From JACVRW01 sp963728495 (GTDB taxonomy: Bacteria > Actinomycetota > Thermoleophilia > Solirubrobacterales > Thermoleophilaceae): a DNA stretch of 64,000 bases. The translations under genes and the position numbers were made by a program. The notes beneath the pieces are model-generated. The model saw only the letters and a list, made by a program, of their open reading frames with translations, ran no database searches and was not told the origin of the DNA. Position 1 is the stretch's first letter. Every line of letters begins with the position of its first letter. Positions 44,284 to 53,129 of the stretch are shown here, piece after piece. The stretch is taken from assembly GCA_963728495.1 (NCBI GenBank), contig CAVSKI010000009.1, positions 364,383-428,382 of the forward strand. The letters run 5' to 3'.

Positions 44284-45309
44284 ATGAGCATGGCCTTGAA
44301 GGCCGGAATCAACGGCTTCGGGCGCATCGGCCGCAACGTCTTCCGGGCCGCGCACGCAACCGGCGCCGACATCGACTGGGTCGGCGTAAACGACATCACG
44401 GACACTCAGACACTCGCCCACCTGCTCAAGTACGACTCGGTTCTGGGTCCCTTCAAGGGGGAGATCGACTACACCGACGACGCTCTCATCGTCGACGGCG
44501 ACGAGCTGAAGGTCTTCTCGGAGCGCGATCCCGCCGCTCTCCCGTGGGGCGATAACGGCGCGGAGGTGGTGATCGAGTCCACCGGCCTGTTCACCAAGCG
44601 CGACGACGCCGCCAAGCACCTCGAGGCGGGCGCCAAGAAGGTGATCATCACCGCGCCGGCCACCGAGCCCGACGTGACTCTGGCCCTGGGCGTGAACAAC
44701 GACGCTTACGACCCCGATCAGCACCACGTGATCTCGAACGCCTCCTGTACCACCAACTGCCTCGCCCCCGTGGCCAAGGTGCTCAACGACGCCGTGGGTA
44801 TCGAGCGCGGAATCATGACCACGATCCACGCCTACACCGCCGACCAGAACCTGCAGGACGGGCCACACAAGGACCCGCGCCGGGCGCGGGCGGCGGCGGC
44901 CAACCTCGTGCCCACGTCGACCGGCGCCGCCAAGGCGGTCGGCCTGGTGCTGCCCGAGCTCGACGGCAAGCTGAACGGCATAGCCGTGCGCGCGCCGGTG
45001 ATCGACGGCTCGGTGATCGACCTCGTGTGCGAGGTGTCGCGCGCCACGAGCAAGGACGAGATCAACGAGGCCTTCTCCGGCAAGGCGGACAACGGTCCGA
45101 TGGAAGGCATCCTCCGCTACAGCGAGGACCCGCTGGTGTCCACCGACATCGTCGGCTCGTCCTACTCCTCGGTGTTCGACGCTCCGCTGACCATGGTGAT
45201 CGACGAGAAGCTCGTGAAGGTCGTGGCCTGGTACGACAACGAATGGGGTTACTCGAACCGCGTGGTCGACCTCGCCCAGCGCGTCCTGGCGGGGGCGCCG
45301 GTTGGCTGA
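44284..45309 (+). CDS. gap: Glyceraldehyde-3-phosphate dehydrogenase
   Basis: A 341-aa glycolytic enzyme. NAD loop GINGFGRIGRNVFRA, catalytic Cys in SNASCTTNCLAP and partner His in TTIHAYTADQ. It makes 1,3-bisphosphoglycerate. ATG 44284 has GAAGGAG 3-4 nt upstream; a second ATG at 44290 is possible. First gene of gap-pgk-tpiA-gpmI; the pgk start overlaps its stop by 8 nt. Confidence 0.95.
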   Translation: MSMALKAGINGFGRIGRNVFRAAHATGADIDWVGVNDITDTQTLAHLLKYDSVLGPFKGEIDYTDDALIVDGDELKVFSERDPAALPWGDNGAEVVIESTGLFTKRDDAAKHLEAGAKKVIITAPATEPDVTLALGVNNDAYDPDQHHVISNASCTTNCLAPVAKVLNDAVGIERGIMTTIHAYTADQNLQDGPHKDPRRARAAAANLVPTSTGAAKAVGLVLPELDGKLNGIAVRAPVIDGSVIDLVCEVSRATSKDEINEAFSGKADNGPMEGILRYSEDPLVSTDIVGSSYSSVFDAPLTMVIDEKLVKVVAWYDNEWGYSNRVVDLAQRVLAGAPVG

Positions 45310-46501
45310 CGCGAACTTCGGGAAGCGCACGGTTCGTGACTTGAAGATCGATGAGGGTGACCGCGTGCTGGTCCGCGTCGACTTCAACGTGCCGTTGGAG
45401 GGCGGTGCGGTGGCCGACGATGCCCGCATTCGCGCGGCCTTGCCGACGATCGAGCTGCTGCTGGAGCAAAAGGCCAGGCTCGTTCTCTGCTCCCACCTCG
45501 GTCGCCCCGACGGCCGGGATCCCGAGACCTCCCTCGAGCCGGCCTCGGATCGCCTGGCTGAGCTGATCGATGCGTCGGTGACCCAAGCGCCCGACGTGGT
45601 CGGGCCCGACGTGACGCGCGCGGTGGACGAGCTCGAGCCCGGGGCCGTGCTCGTGCTGGAGAACACGCGCTGGGAGGCGGGGGAGACCAAGAACGATCCC
45701 GAGCTGGCCGAGGAGCTGGCCGCGCTGGCCGATGCCTACGTCAACGACGCATTCGGCTCGGCCCACCGTGCGCACGCTTCGACCGCCGGCGTGGCCGAGC
45801 ACCTGCGCCCCGCGGTGGCGGGGTTGCTGCTGGAACGGGAGGTGACCACCCTTCGCTCGATCATCGAGACGCCGGAGCGCCCGCTGGTGGTGGTGCTGGG
45901 CGGGGCCAAGGTCACCGACAAGATCGCGCTCATCGACCGCTTCCTGGACGAGGCGGACACGCTGCTGATCGGCGGTGCGATGTGCTTCAGCTTCTTCCGC
46001 GCGCAGGACCGGCCGACGGGCGACTCGTTGGTGGAGGACGAGGGCGTGGAGCTGGCCCGCAAGGCGCTCGAGAAGGCGGACAGCTCGCGCTGCCGGCTGC
46101 TGCTGCCGCTCGACCTGGTGATCGCCGACCGTTTCGACGCCGAGGCGGAGCGACGCGTGGAGGACGGCACCGACGTGCCAGACGGCTGGATGGGCCTGGA
46201 CATCGGACCGCGCACCGCGGAGACGTACGCCGAGGAGATCGCGCAGGCCGGCACCGTCTTCTGGAACGGGCCGATGGGGGCATTCGAGATGGCACCTTTC
46301 GCCGAGGGAACGCGCGCGGTGGCCGAGGCGGTGGCCAGCACCGACGGCACAACGGTGGTGGGCGGCGGCGACTCGGGCGCGGCGCTGGCCGAATTCGGCC
46401 TCGACGACGACGTGGACCACCTTTCCACCGGCGGCGGGGCCTCACTCGAGCTGCTGGAGGGCAAGGAGCTGCCCGGGGTGGAGGTGCTCGACGATGCCTG
46501 A
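45302..46501 (+). CDS. pgk: Phosphoglycerate kinase
   Basis: A 399-aa kinase of lower glycolysis, producing ATP and 3-phosphoglycerate. Conserved segments VRVDFNVPLEGG, CSHLGRPDGRDPE, GDSGAALAEFGLDDDVDHLSTGGGASLELLEGK are present, the last two covering the nucleotide site. TTG start overlapping gap by 8 nt; stop overlaps tpiA start by 8 nt. The length is normal. Confidence 0.95.
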   Translation: MADANFGKRTVRDLKIDEGDRVLVRVDFNVPLEGGAVADDARIRAALPTIELLLEQKARLVLCSHLGRPDGRDPETSLEPASDRLAELIDASVTQAPDVVGPDVTRAVDELEPGAVLVLENTRWEAGETKNDPELAEELAALADAYVNDAFGSAHRAHASTAGVAEHLRPAVAGLLLEREVTTLRSIIETPERPLVVVLGGAKVTDKIALIDRFLDEADTLLIGGAMCFSFFRAQDRPTGDSLVEDEGVELARKALEKADSSRCRLLLPLDLVIADRFDAEAERRVEDGTDVPDGWMGLDIGPRTAETYAEEIAQAGTVFWNGPMGAFEMAPFAEGTRAVAEAVASTDGTTVVGGGDSGAALAEFGLDDDVDHLSTGGGASLELLEGKELPGVEVLDDA

Positions 46502-47271
46502 CTCTCCGCCCCGCCGTCCCTTCATCGCCGGCAACTGGAAGCTGTGGGGGACCCGCGCTCAGGCGGGTGAGTACTGCGACCGCCTGCTCGAGCTGCTGCC
46601 CGACGAGGGTCGCCGGCCGGCGGACGTCGGCATCTGCGTTCCCTTCACGGCGCTCGACCTGTGCGTCGAAAAGCTCGCGGGCACGGGGGTCACGGTCTTC
46701 GCGCAGAACATGAGCGAGGCGGAGAACGGCGCCTTCACCGGCGAGGTGTCCGCGGCGATGCTCACCGAGATCGGCGTGGACGGCGTGGTGCTCGGCCACT
46801 CGGAGCGCCGCGAGCACAACGGCGAGACCGACCGTGCGCTCCAGGAGAAGGTGCCGGTTGCGCTCGACGCCGGGTTGTGGCCGATCCTCTGCGTCGGCGA
46901 GACCGAGGAGGAGCGCGAGCGCGGCCACACCGAGCGCAAGCTGCGCTATCAGGTCCAGGAAGGGCTGGACAAGGTTCCGGCGCAGCGCCTGCCCGAGGTC
47001 ACGATCGCCTACGAGCCGATCTGGGCCATCGGCACCGGGCAAGGTGGCCACTCCGGACATAGCCCAGGAGGCGATCGGCTTCATACGCGCTCTCGTGGGC
47101 GACCGCTCGCGCGAAGCCGCCGAGCGGGTGCGGGTGCAGTACGGAGGCAGCGTCAAGCCCGACAACGCGGCCGAGATCCTCGAGCAGCCCGACGTCGACG
47201 GCGCGCTGGTCGGCGGGGCAAGCCTCGACCCCGAGGACTTCGCACGGATCGTCGCCGCCGCCGCGCAGTGA
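46494..47271 (+). CDS. tpiA: Triosephosphate isomerase, interrupted by a +1 base
   Basis: Triosephosphate isomerase (about 258 aa when corrected). Active-site Lys is in AGNWKLWG, His in LGHSERR and Glu in AYEPIWAIGTG. Just after that motif the frame breaks: one extra base within about 47037-47045 (GGGCAAGGTGG) throws the ribosome out of frame. In the shifted frame the normal C-terminus reappears (VATPDIAQEAIGF, VQYGGSVKPDN, GALVGGASLDPEDF) and ends at TGA 47269-47271. Left uncorrected, the N-terminal frame runs through into gpmI without a stop. As an essential enzyme a sequencing or assembly insertion is the likely cause. Confidence 0.85.
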
Positions 47272-48719
47272 GCTTCAAGCGGGTCGTCCTGATCGTCCTC
47301 GACGGCTGGGGCCTGGCCGAGCCCGGCCCCGGCAATGCGGTCGATCTGGCCGACACGCCGGTATTCGACGAGCTGTGGGAGAAGTACCCGCACACCACCC
47401 TCACCGCCTGGGGCGAGGCCGTCGGCCTGCCCGAGGGCCAGATGGGCAACAGCGAGGTCGGCCATCTCAACCTGGGCGCGGGAGCGATCGTCAAGCAGGA
47501 CCTGCTGCGGATCAACGAGGCGATCGAGGACGGCTCGTTCGCCGAGAACGAGACGCTGCGCGCCGCCTGCGACACCGAACGTCTCCACCTCCTGGGGCTC
47601 GTCTCGGCCGGGGGCGTACACGCGTCGATGGGCCACCTCAAGGCGCTGATCGAGCTGGCCGGCGAGCAGGGCGTCGAGGACGTGGTCATCCACGCCTTCA
47701 CCGACGGGCGAGACACCAACCCCGACTCGGGCGCGGGCTACATCGCGGAGGTCGAGGGCTGGGGTGGGGCGCGGATCGCCTCGGTCATCGGTCGCTACTA
47801 CGCAATGGACCGCGACAAGCGCGAAGAGCGAACGCAGCTCGCGCTCGACGCGCTGGTGAAGGGCGAGGCCGAGTTCTCGGCCGACACCGGCGAGCAGGCA
47901 GTTCGCGAGGCCTATGAGAGGGACGAGACGGACGAGTTCATCAAGCCGACGCTGGTGGGGGACGAGGGCAGGATCCGCGACGGCGACAGCGCCATCTTCT
48001 TCAACTTCCGGCCCGACCGGGCGCGCCAGCTCACCGAGGCGCTCGGAGACGATGTAAAGCTCACCACGCTCACCCAGTACCAGGAGCACTGGGACTATCC
48101 GGTGGCCTTTCCCCCGGCGCGGCCGGACGTGACGCTGGCCTCGACCCTGGCCGATCGCGGTATCGCGCAGCTGCACGTGGCCGAGACCGAGAAGTACGCG
48201 CACGTGACCTACTTCTTCAACGGCGGGGAGGAGGACGAGTACGAAGGGGAGGAGCACCTTCTGGTCGATTCGCCCCGCGACGTGGCCACCTACGACGAGA
48301 AGCCGGAGATGAGCGCGGTGGCCGCCACCGACGCCTTTGTGGAGCGCTGGAGCGAAGGCGACTTCGGCTTCGGGATCATCAACTTCGCCAACCCGGACAT
48401 GGTGGGCCACACCGGCGTGATCGAAGCGGCGGTGAAGGCGATCGAGACGGTGGACGAGTGCCTGGGGCGCGTGGTGGAGGCGGTGGAGGCATCCGAGGGC
48501 GTCTGCCTGGTCACGGCCGACCACGGAAACGCCGACCACATGCTCGAGGAGGACGGCAGCCCCAACACCGCCCACTCCATGAACCCGGTCCCGCTGATCG
48601 TGACCGGCGAGGTGGGCGAGCTGCGCGAGGGAGGCATCCTGGCCGACGTTGCGCCCACCGTCCTGGATCTCCTGGGCGAGCAGAAGCCCACAGAGATGAC
48701 AGGACAAGAGTTGACATAG
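47268..48719 (+). CDS. gpmI: 2,3-bisphosphoglycerate-independent phosphoglycerate mutase
   Basis: A 483-aa alkaline-phosphatase-fold mutase interconverting 3- and 2-phosphoglycerate. VLIVLDGWGLAEPG carries the first metal Asp, QMGNSEVGHLNLGAG the nucleophilic Ser, and VCLVTADHGNADHM and AHSMNPVPLIVTG the second metal site. GTG 47268 overlaps the corrected tpiA stop by 4 nt (GTGA), so it is the last glycolytic gene of the operon. Its frame is continuous with the N-terminal tpiA frame only because of the tpiA insertion. Confidence 0.93.
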   Translation: MSFKRVVLIVLDGWGLAEPGPGNAVDLADTPVFDELWEKYPHTTLTAWGEAVGLPEGQMGNSEVGHLNLGAGAIVKQDLLRINEAIEDGSFAENETLRAACDTERLHLLGLVSAGGVHASMGHLKALIELAGEQGVEDVVIHAFTDGRDTNPDSGAGYIAEVEGWGGARIASVIGRYYAMDRDKREERTQLALDALVKGEAEFSADTGEQAVREAYERDETDEFIKPTLVGDEGRIRDGDSAIFFNFRPDRARQLTEALGDDVKLTTLTQYQEHWDYPVAFPPARPDVTLASTLADRGIAQLHVAETEKYAHVTYFFNGGEEDEYEGEEHLLVDSPRDVATYDEKPEMSAVAATDAFVERWSEGDFGFGIINFANPDMVGHTGVIEAAVKAIETVDECLGRVVEAVEASEGVCLVTADHGNADHMLEEDGSPNTAHSMNPVPLIVTGEVGELREGGILADVAPTVLDLLGEQKPTEMTGQELT

Positions 48720-48731
48720 AGCTGAAAACGC

Positions 48732-48758
48732 TGTCACAGGGCGCCCGCCTGTCTCGTC
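48732..48758 (+). promoter_or_regulatory. ECF41-type promoter TGTCACA-N16-CGTC
   Basis: TGTCACA (48732-48738) and CGTC (48755-48758) are spaced by exactly 16 nt, 31 nt upstream of the epimerase start. This is the reported ECF41 consensus and the ECF41 sigma gene is the second gene of this transcript, so autoregulation is expected. Confidence 0.8.
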
Positions 48759-48789
48759 TAAGGGGTGAACGAACGAGAAAGGAGCCGTC

Positions 48790-49734
48790 ATGAAAATCTT
48801 CGTAGCAGGCGCAACCGGCGCGCTGGGCAGGCCGCTGGTGGCCCAGCTCGTGAAGAACGGGCACGAGGTCACGGGCATGACGCGGAGCGAGTCCAAGCAG
48901 GATCTCCTTCGCGACCTGGGCGCACGCCCGGTGGTCGCTGACGCACTCGACCCAGATGCGGTCGCTCGCGCGGTCGCGGAGGCTGAGCCCGACGTGATCG
49001 TCCACCAGCTGACCGCCATCGGGGCGTTCAACCCGCGCCGCATGGAGCGCGACTTCGCCGCCACGAACCGCCTGCGGACCGAGGGCACGGATCACCTGCT
49101 CGCCGCCGGGCGCGCCGTGGGCGTGAAGCGCTTCGTCGCGCAGAGCTTCGCCCCCTGGCCGTATGCGCGCACGGGCGGGATGGTCAAGAGCGAGGACGAC
49201 CCGCTCGACACCACCCCGCCCGCCCAGGTACGCACCACCCTCGAGGCCATCGTGTATCTGGAGCGTGCGGTAACGGGCGCGGACTGGACCGAGGGCATCG
49301 CGCTTCGCTACGGCGGTTTCTACGGGCCCGGGACGTCCGTGAGCCTCCACCCGCTCGGGGAGCAGGTGGAGATGATCCGCGCCCGCAAGCTCCCGCTCGC
49401 GGGCAAGGGCACCGCGGTGTGGTCGTTCATCCACATCGAGGACGCCGCAGCGGCCACGGTGGAGGCGATCGAGCACGGAAAGCGCGGCGTCTACAACGTG
49501 GTCGACGATGACCCGGCGCCGGTCTCCGAGTGGCTGCCCGCCCTCGCGAAGGCGCTCGGGGCAAAGCCGCCCCGCCGCGTGCCCGTGTTGCTCGCCCGGA
49601 TCGCCGGCGGCGAGGCCGCTGCAATCATGATGACCGAGTTGCGCGGCGCGTCCAACACCAAGGCGAAGCGCGAGTTCGGCTGGCAGCCGCGCTATCCGAG
49701 CTGGCGCGAGGGCTTCGCGCGGGGGCTCGGCTGA
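48790..49734 (+). CDS. NAD-dependent epimerase/dehydratase-family protein
   Basis: A 314-aa extended-SDR/atypical NAD(P)-binding protein. AGATGALGRPLVAQL is the cofactor loop. The usual YxxxK is altered (ALRYGGFYGPGT region), as in atypical members. A good Shine-Dalgarno GAAAGGAG precedes the ATG. It lies 2 nt before an ECF41 sigma gene, matching the carboxymuconolactone decarboxylase/oxidoreductase/epimerase genes that ECF41 factors usually control. The physiological substrate is not known for this group. Confidence 0.85.
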   Translation: MKIFVAGATGALGRPLVAQLVKNGHEVTGMTRSESKQDLLRDLGARPVVADALDPDAVARAVAEAEPDVIVHQLTAIGAFNPRRMERDFAATNRLRTEGTDHLLAAGRAVGVKRFVAQSFAPWPYARTGGMVKSEDDPLDTTPPAQVRTTLEAIVYLERAVTGADWTEGIALRYGGFYGPGTSVSLHPLGEQVEMIRARKLPLAGKGTAVWSFIHIEDAAAATVEAIEHGKRGVYNVVDDDPAPVSEWLPALAKALGAKPPRRVPVLLARIAGGEAAAIMMTELRGASNTKAKREFGWQPRYPSWREGFARGLG

Positions 49735-49736
49735 GC

Positions 49737-50723
49737 ATGGCGAGCACCGGATCGACGCCTCAGCGACCGGAGCGCAGGCCGATCGCCGATCGGCCGAGCA
49801 CCGGATCGACGCCTCTTTTCGAGGAGCTGCGGCCGCCGGCGTTCGCAATCGCGTACCGGATGCTGGGCAGCGTGAGCGAGGCGGAGGACGTCGTGCAGGA
49901 GGGCCTCCTCCGCCTCCATCGCACGCTTGAGGAGGGTGGGCGGGTCGAGTCGCCGCGGGCCTACGTTTCGACCGTGGTGACCCGCCTCGCCATCGACCAG
50001 CTGCGCTCCGCGCGGGTCCGGCGCGAGACCTATACCGGCGAGTGGCTCCCCGAGCCGCTCGTCGCCGCCCGGGAGGGTGACCCCGCTTGGGAGGCGGAGC
50101 TCGCCGACTCGCTCTCCTTCGCGTTCCTCGTCGTTCTCGAGAGCCTCTCGCCCGAGCAACGCGCCGCCTTCCTCTTACGCGAGGTGTTCGACTACCCGTA
50201 CGACCGCATCGCCGAGATCATCGGGAAAAGCGAGGACAACGTCAGACAGCTGACCGCACGAGCCCGCCGTCACGTCGAGAAGCGGCGGCCGCGCTACGAA
50301 CCCTCGGCCGAGCTCCGCGACGAGCTGGCGCGGCGCTTCATCGCCGCCGCCCGCAACGGGGAGGTCGAGGAGCTCGAGTCGCTGCTGGCCGAGGACGTGG
50401 TGCTGCACGGGGACGGCGGCGGCCGCGTCCCGGCGATCGCGCGGCCCCTGCAGGGACACACGCGCGTGGCGAAGGCGCTCGCCGGTTGGGCTCGCATCGG
50501 CGCCCGCGGCGGGTTCGACTTCCGCCCGGTGGAGGTCAATGGTCAGCCGGGAGCGCTCACGCTGGACTCCGAGGGACGCATCATCGGTGTCCTCGCGCTC
50601 GAAATCGTCGACGGCCGCATCCAGTCGATCAGCTCAGTCGTGAACCCGGAAAAGCTGCGGCACGTCGGCCCGCTGGGCGACGTCCGGGCCTTCCTGCGCG
50701 AGGGCGGCGCTCGTGTGTCGTAG
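49737..50723 (+). CDS. ECF41-family RNA polymerase sigma factor with SnoaL-like C-terminus
   Basis: A 328-aa sigma factor. Region 2 (LRPPAFAIAYRMLGSVSEAE, DVVQEGLLRLH) and region 4 (REVFDYPYDRIAEIIGKSED) are followed by a SnoaL-like domain of about 120 residues instead of an anti-sigma partner. ECF41 hallmarks are the linker TGEWLPEP, DGGGRVPA (in place of DGGGK) and NGQPGALT. The fused C-terminal domain regulates activity in this family. ATG 49737 is two bases after the epimerase stop. The promoter at 48732 would make the pair self-regulated. Confidence 0.92.
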   Translation: MASTGSTPQRPERRPIADRPSTGSTPLFEELRPPAFAIAYRMLGSVSEAEDVVQEGLLRLHRTLEEGGRVESPRAYVSTVVTRLAIDQLRSARVRRETYTGEWLPEPLVAAREGDPAWEAELADSLSFAFLVVLESLSPEQRAAFLLREVFDYPYDRIAEIIGKSEDNVRQLTARARRHVEKRRPRYEPSAELRDELARRFIAAARNGEVEELESLLAEDVVLHGDGGGRVPAIARPLQGHTRVAKALAGWARIGARGGFDFRPVEVNGQPGALTLDSEGRIIGVLALEIVDGRIQSISSVVNPEKLRHVGPLGDVRAFLREGGARVS

Positions 50724-50735
50724 CCTCCCCGGCCC

Positions 50736-51902
50736 GTGCCGACATTCACCATCAGCGCCCGCGACGGGGCCGCGCGCGCGGGCCTGATTCACACCGCTCA
50801 CGGCGACGTGCGCACGCCGGCGTTCGTACCGCTGGCCTCCACGGCGACGGTGAAGTCGCTGCACGCCGCCGAGGTGGCCGCCTTGGGCTACGAGATGGTC
50901 CTGGGCAACACTTTCCACCTCTTCATCCAGCCCGGCCCCGATCTGGTGGCCGAGATGGGCGGGCTGCACGAGTTCATGGGCTGGCGCGGAGCCATCGTCA
51001 CCGACTCGGGCGGCTACCAGGTGTTCTCCATGGGCCACGGATCGGTGGCTGAGGAGGTCAAGCGCCGGCGCGAGCGGCCCAGGTCGATGATCCTCTCGAT
51101 CGAGGAGGAGGGGGTGCGCTTTCGTTCCTACCTCGATGGCCGCGAGCGCTTCATGGGCCCGGAGACCTCGATGGAGGTGCAGGCCGGCCTGGGTTCGGAC
51201 ATCGCGCTCGTCTTCGACGAGTGCACGCCGTTCCACGTCGAGCGCGACTACACGGCCTCGTCCATGGAGCGCACCCATCGCTGGCTCGATCGCTGCCTGA
51301 GCTGGCACGCCGAACACGGGCCGGCCAACCAGCTCGTCTACGGGATCGTGCAGGGTGGCGTCTACGAGGACCTGCGGGCCGAGTCCACCGCCTACGTGGC
51401 CGGCTCGAACGTGGACGGCATCGCCATCGGGGGCTCCCTCGGGCAGACCAAGGAGCAGATGCGCGAGGTGGTCGGCTGGTCGCTGCGCGCTCTGCCCGAC
51501 GCGCCCCCGCGTCATCTCCTCGGCATCGGTGACGTGGACGACCTCGTGCACGCGGTGGGCGCGGGCATCGACAGCTTCGACTGTGCGACCCCGACCCGTC
51601 TCGCCCGCCACGGGACGGCGCTGGTCAACGACCCCGAGAGCCGCTGGCGACTCGACCTGACCAAGGGCAGGCACCGCACCAGCCGCGAGCCGATCGACCC
51701 GAGCTGTCCCTGCCCGGCCTGTCGCGAGCACACCCGCGGCTACCTGCACTATCTGATCCGCGCCAACGAGCTCACCGCCAAGCGACTCATCACCCTGCAC
51801 AATCTGACCTTCATGGCCGAGCTGATGAGCGCAATGCGCGAGGCGATCGCCACGGGCGGCTTCGATGTGTTCGCCGAACGGACGCTGCGGGGAGAGCCGT
51901 GA
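50736..51902 (+). CDS. tgt: Queuine/7-deazaguanine tRNA-ribosyltransferase
   Basis: A 388-aa TIM-barrel enzyme exchanging guanine 34 of certain tRNAs for a queuosine precursor. Catalytic Asp in VTDSGGYQVFSMG, second Asp in FDECTPFHVERDY, substrate loop GIVQGGVYEDLRAES and zinc site CPCPACREHTRGYLHYL. GTG start; stop overlaps the next gene by 4 nt. Normal length. Confidence 0.92.
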   Translation: MPTFTISARDGAARAGLIHTAHGDVRTPAFVPLASTATVKSLHAAEVAALGYEMVLGNTFHLFIQPGPDLVAEMGGLHEFMGWRGAIVTDSGGYQVFSMGHGSVAEEVKRRRERPRSMILSIEEEGVRFRSYLDGRERFMGPETSMEVQAGLGSDIALVFDECTPFHVERDYTASSMERTHRWLDRCLSWHAEHGPANQLVYGIVQGGVYEDLRAESTAYVAGSNVDGIAIGGSLGQTKEQMREVVGWSLRALPDAPPRHLLGIGDVDDLVHAVGAGIDSFDCATPTRLARHGTALVNDPESRWRLDLTKGRHRTSREPIDPSCPCPACREHTRGYLHYLIRANELTAKRLITLHNLTFMAELMSAMREAIATGGFDVFAERTLRGEP

Positions 51903-53074
51903 GCTCAGTTCCGTACTGGCTCGACTCGCCCTACGACGCGCGGCCTGCTCTGAACGGGCAGGTGCAGGTCGATGCTTGCGTGATCGGCGCCGGGGTGGGC
52001 GGGCTGTCCTGCGCCCGCCGGCTTGCCGAGCACGGGCTCGAGACGATCGTGCTCGAGCGGGGCACGGTGGCCGGCGGCGCGAGCGGGCGCAACGGCGGAT
52101 TCCTGCTGGCCGGCGTGGCCGCCTTCCACAACGACGCGCGTGACCTGTACGGGCGCGAGCGCAACCGGCGCATCTACGCGCGCACGGTCGCGGCCCAGCA
52201 GGAGATCTACGAGCTGGCCGGGGCGCTCGGGCTGGGCGATGCGGTGCGTCGGGTGGGCTCGCTGCGCGTGGCGGTGACCGATGAGGAGGCCGAACGCGTG
52301 CGCGGCCAGGTCGAAGCCCTGCGCGAGGACGGCTTCCCCGGCGAGCTCGTGGAGCACGACGCGCTTCCTCCCGTGCTGCGCCGGCGCGGCCTGTGTGCCT
52401 GCCTGGTCGATCACGACGCCGCCCTGCACCCGGCGCGCTGGTACCGCGCGCTGGCGGAGGCGGCCGAGCGGGCGGGAGTGCGCATCTGCGAGGGAACGGC
52501 GGTACAGGCTCCCGTTTCGGCGCCGGGCGATGGGGAGGTGCAGACCGACGGCGGCTCTGTCCGCGCGCGGCACGTGATCGTGGCCGCCGACGGCGCTCTG
52601 CCCGTGCTCGTGCCCGAGTACGAGGGACGCGTGCGCGCCCGCCGGCTTCACATGGTGGCCTCGGAGCCGACCCAGCCGGTGGTCGAGCACCTGGTCTACC
52701 CGCGCTGGGGCTATGAGTACTTCCAGCAGCGCCCCGACGGCAGGCTCCTGCTCGGCGGCTTCTCCGACCTCGACGGCGAGGCCTCCTACACCGACAGCGA
52801 AGAGGGCAGCCCGGAGATCTGGGCCCGCCTGGAGAGCTACCTGCGCGACGAGCTGGGCCTCGACACGAAGGTCAGCCACCGCTGGGTGGGCATCGTGGGC
52901 TACACCGCCGACCAGCTGCCCTACGTGGGCGAGGTGCCCGGCCGCCCCGGTCTCCACGTGGCGGGCGGATACAGCGGCCACGGCAACGTGCCCGGCTACG
53001 TGGCCGGCCAGGAGATCGCCGACGCGATCGCGGGCCAAGCGAGCGAGGAGCCGCTCTTCGCAGCCGATCGCTAG
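51899..53074 (+). CDS. FAD-dependent amino-acid/sarcosine-type oxidoreductase
   Basis: A 391-aa DAO-family flavoenzyme. The dinucleotide motif ACVIGAGVGGLSCARRLAEH at about residues 25-44 binds FAD; GGASGRNGGFLLAG is the conserved flavin loop, and HVAGGYSGHGNVPGYVAG near the C-terminus completes the site. It likely oxidises a secondary or tertiary amine or amino acid. GTG start overlapping tgt by 4 nt; converges on the kinase gene across a bidirectional terminator. Confidence 0.85.
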   Translation: MSSVPYWLDSPYDARPALNGQVQVDACVIGAGVGGLSCARRLAEHGLETIVLERGTVAGGASGRNGGFLLAGVAAFHNDARDLYGRERNRRIYARTVAAQQEIYELAGALGLGDAVRRVGSLRVAVTDEEAERVRGQVEALREDGFPGELVEHDALPPVLRRRGLCACLVDHDAALHPARWYRALAEAAERAGVRICEGTAVQAPVSAPGDGEVQTDGGSVRARHVIVAADGALPVLVPEYEGRVRARRLHMVASEPTQPVVEHLVYPRWGYEYFQQRPDGRLLLGGFSDLDGEASYTDSEEGSPEIWARLESYLRDELGLDTKVSHRWVGIVGYTADQLPYVGEVPGRPGLHVAGGYSGHGNVPGYVAGQEIADAIAGQASEEPLFAADR

Positions 53075-53097
53075 ATGATTGGTTCCGAATCCGCGTG

Positions 53098-53118
53098 CCC
53101 CCGCGGGTGCGGGGGTTT
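53098..53118. terminator. Bidirectional terminator
   Basis: CCCCCGC-GGGT-GCGGGGG is a 7-bp G/C stem followed by TTT, between convergent genes (oxidoreductase and kinase). Imperfect complementary flanks (GATTGGTTCC and GGAATCAGTC) extend the stem. Confidence 0.7.
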
Positions 53119-53129
53119 GGAATCAGTCA

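Noticed and set aside
46494..48719. A single 741-residue fusion of TpiA and GpmI
   Set aside because: The stretch between the two domains is Arg-rich shadow translation; the true tpiA end (VATPDIAQEA onward) is intact in another frame and its stop overlaps the gpmI GTG by 4 nt.
53075..53118. A tRNA-like T-arm GGTTCCGAATCC
   Set aside because: Spacing is wrong by one base, no acceptor or anticodon stem can be formed, and the region is better explained as a terminator.
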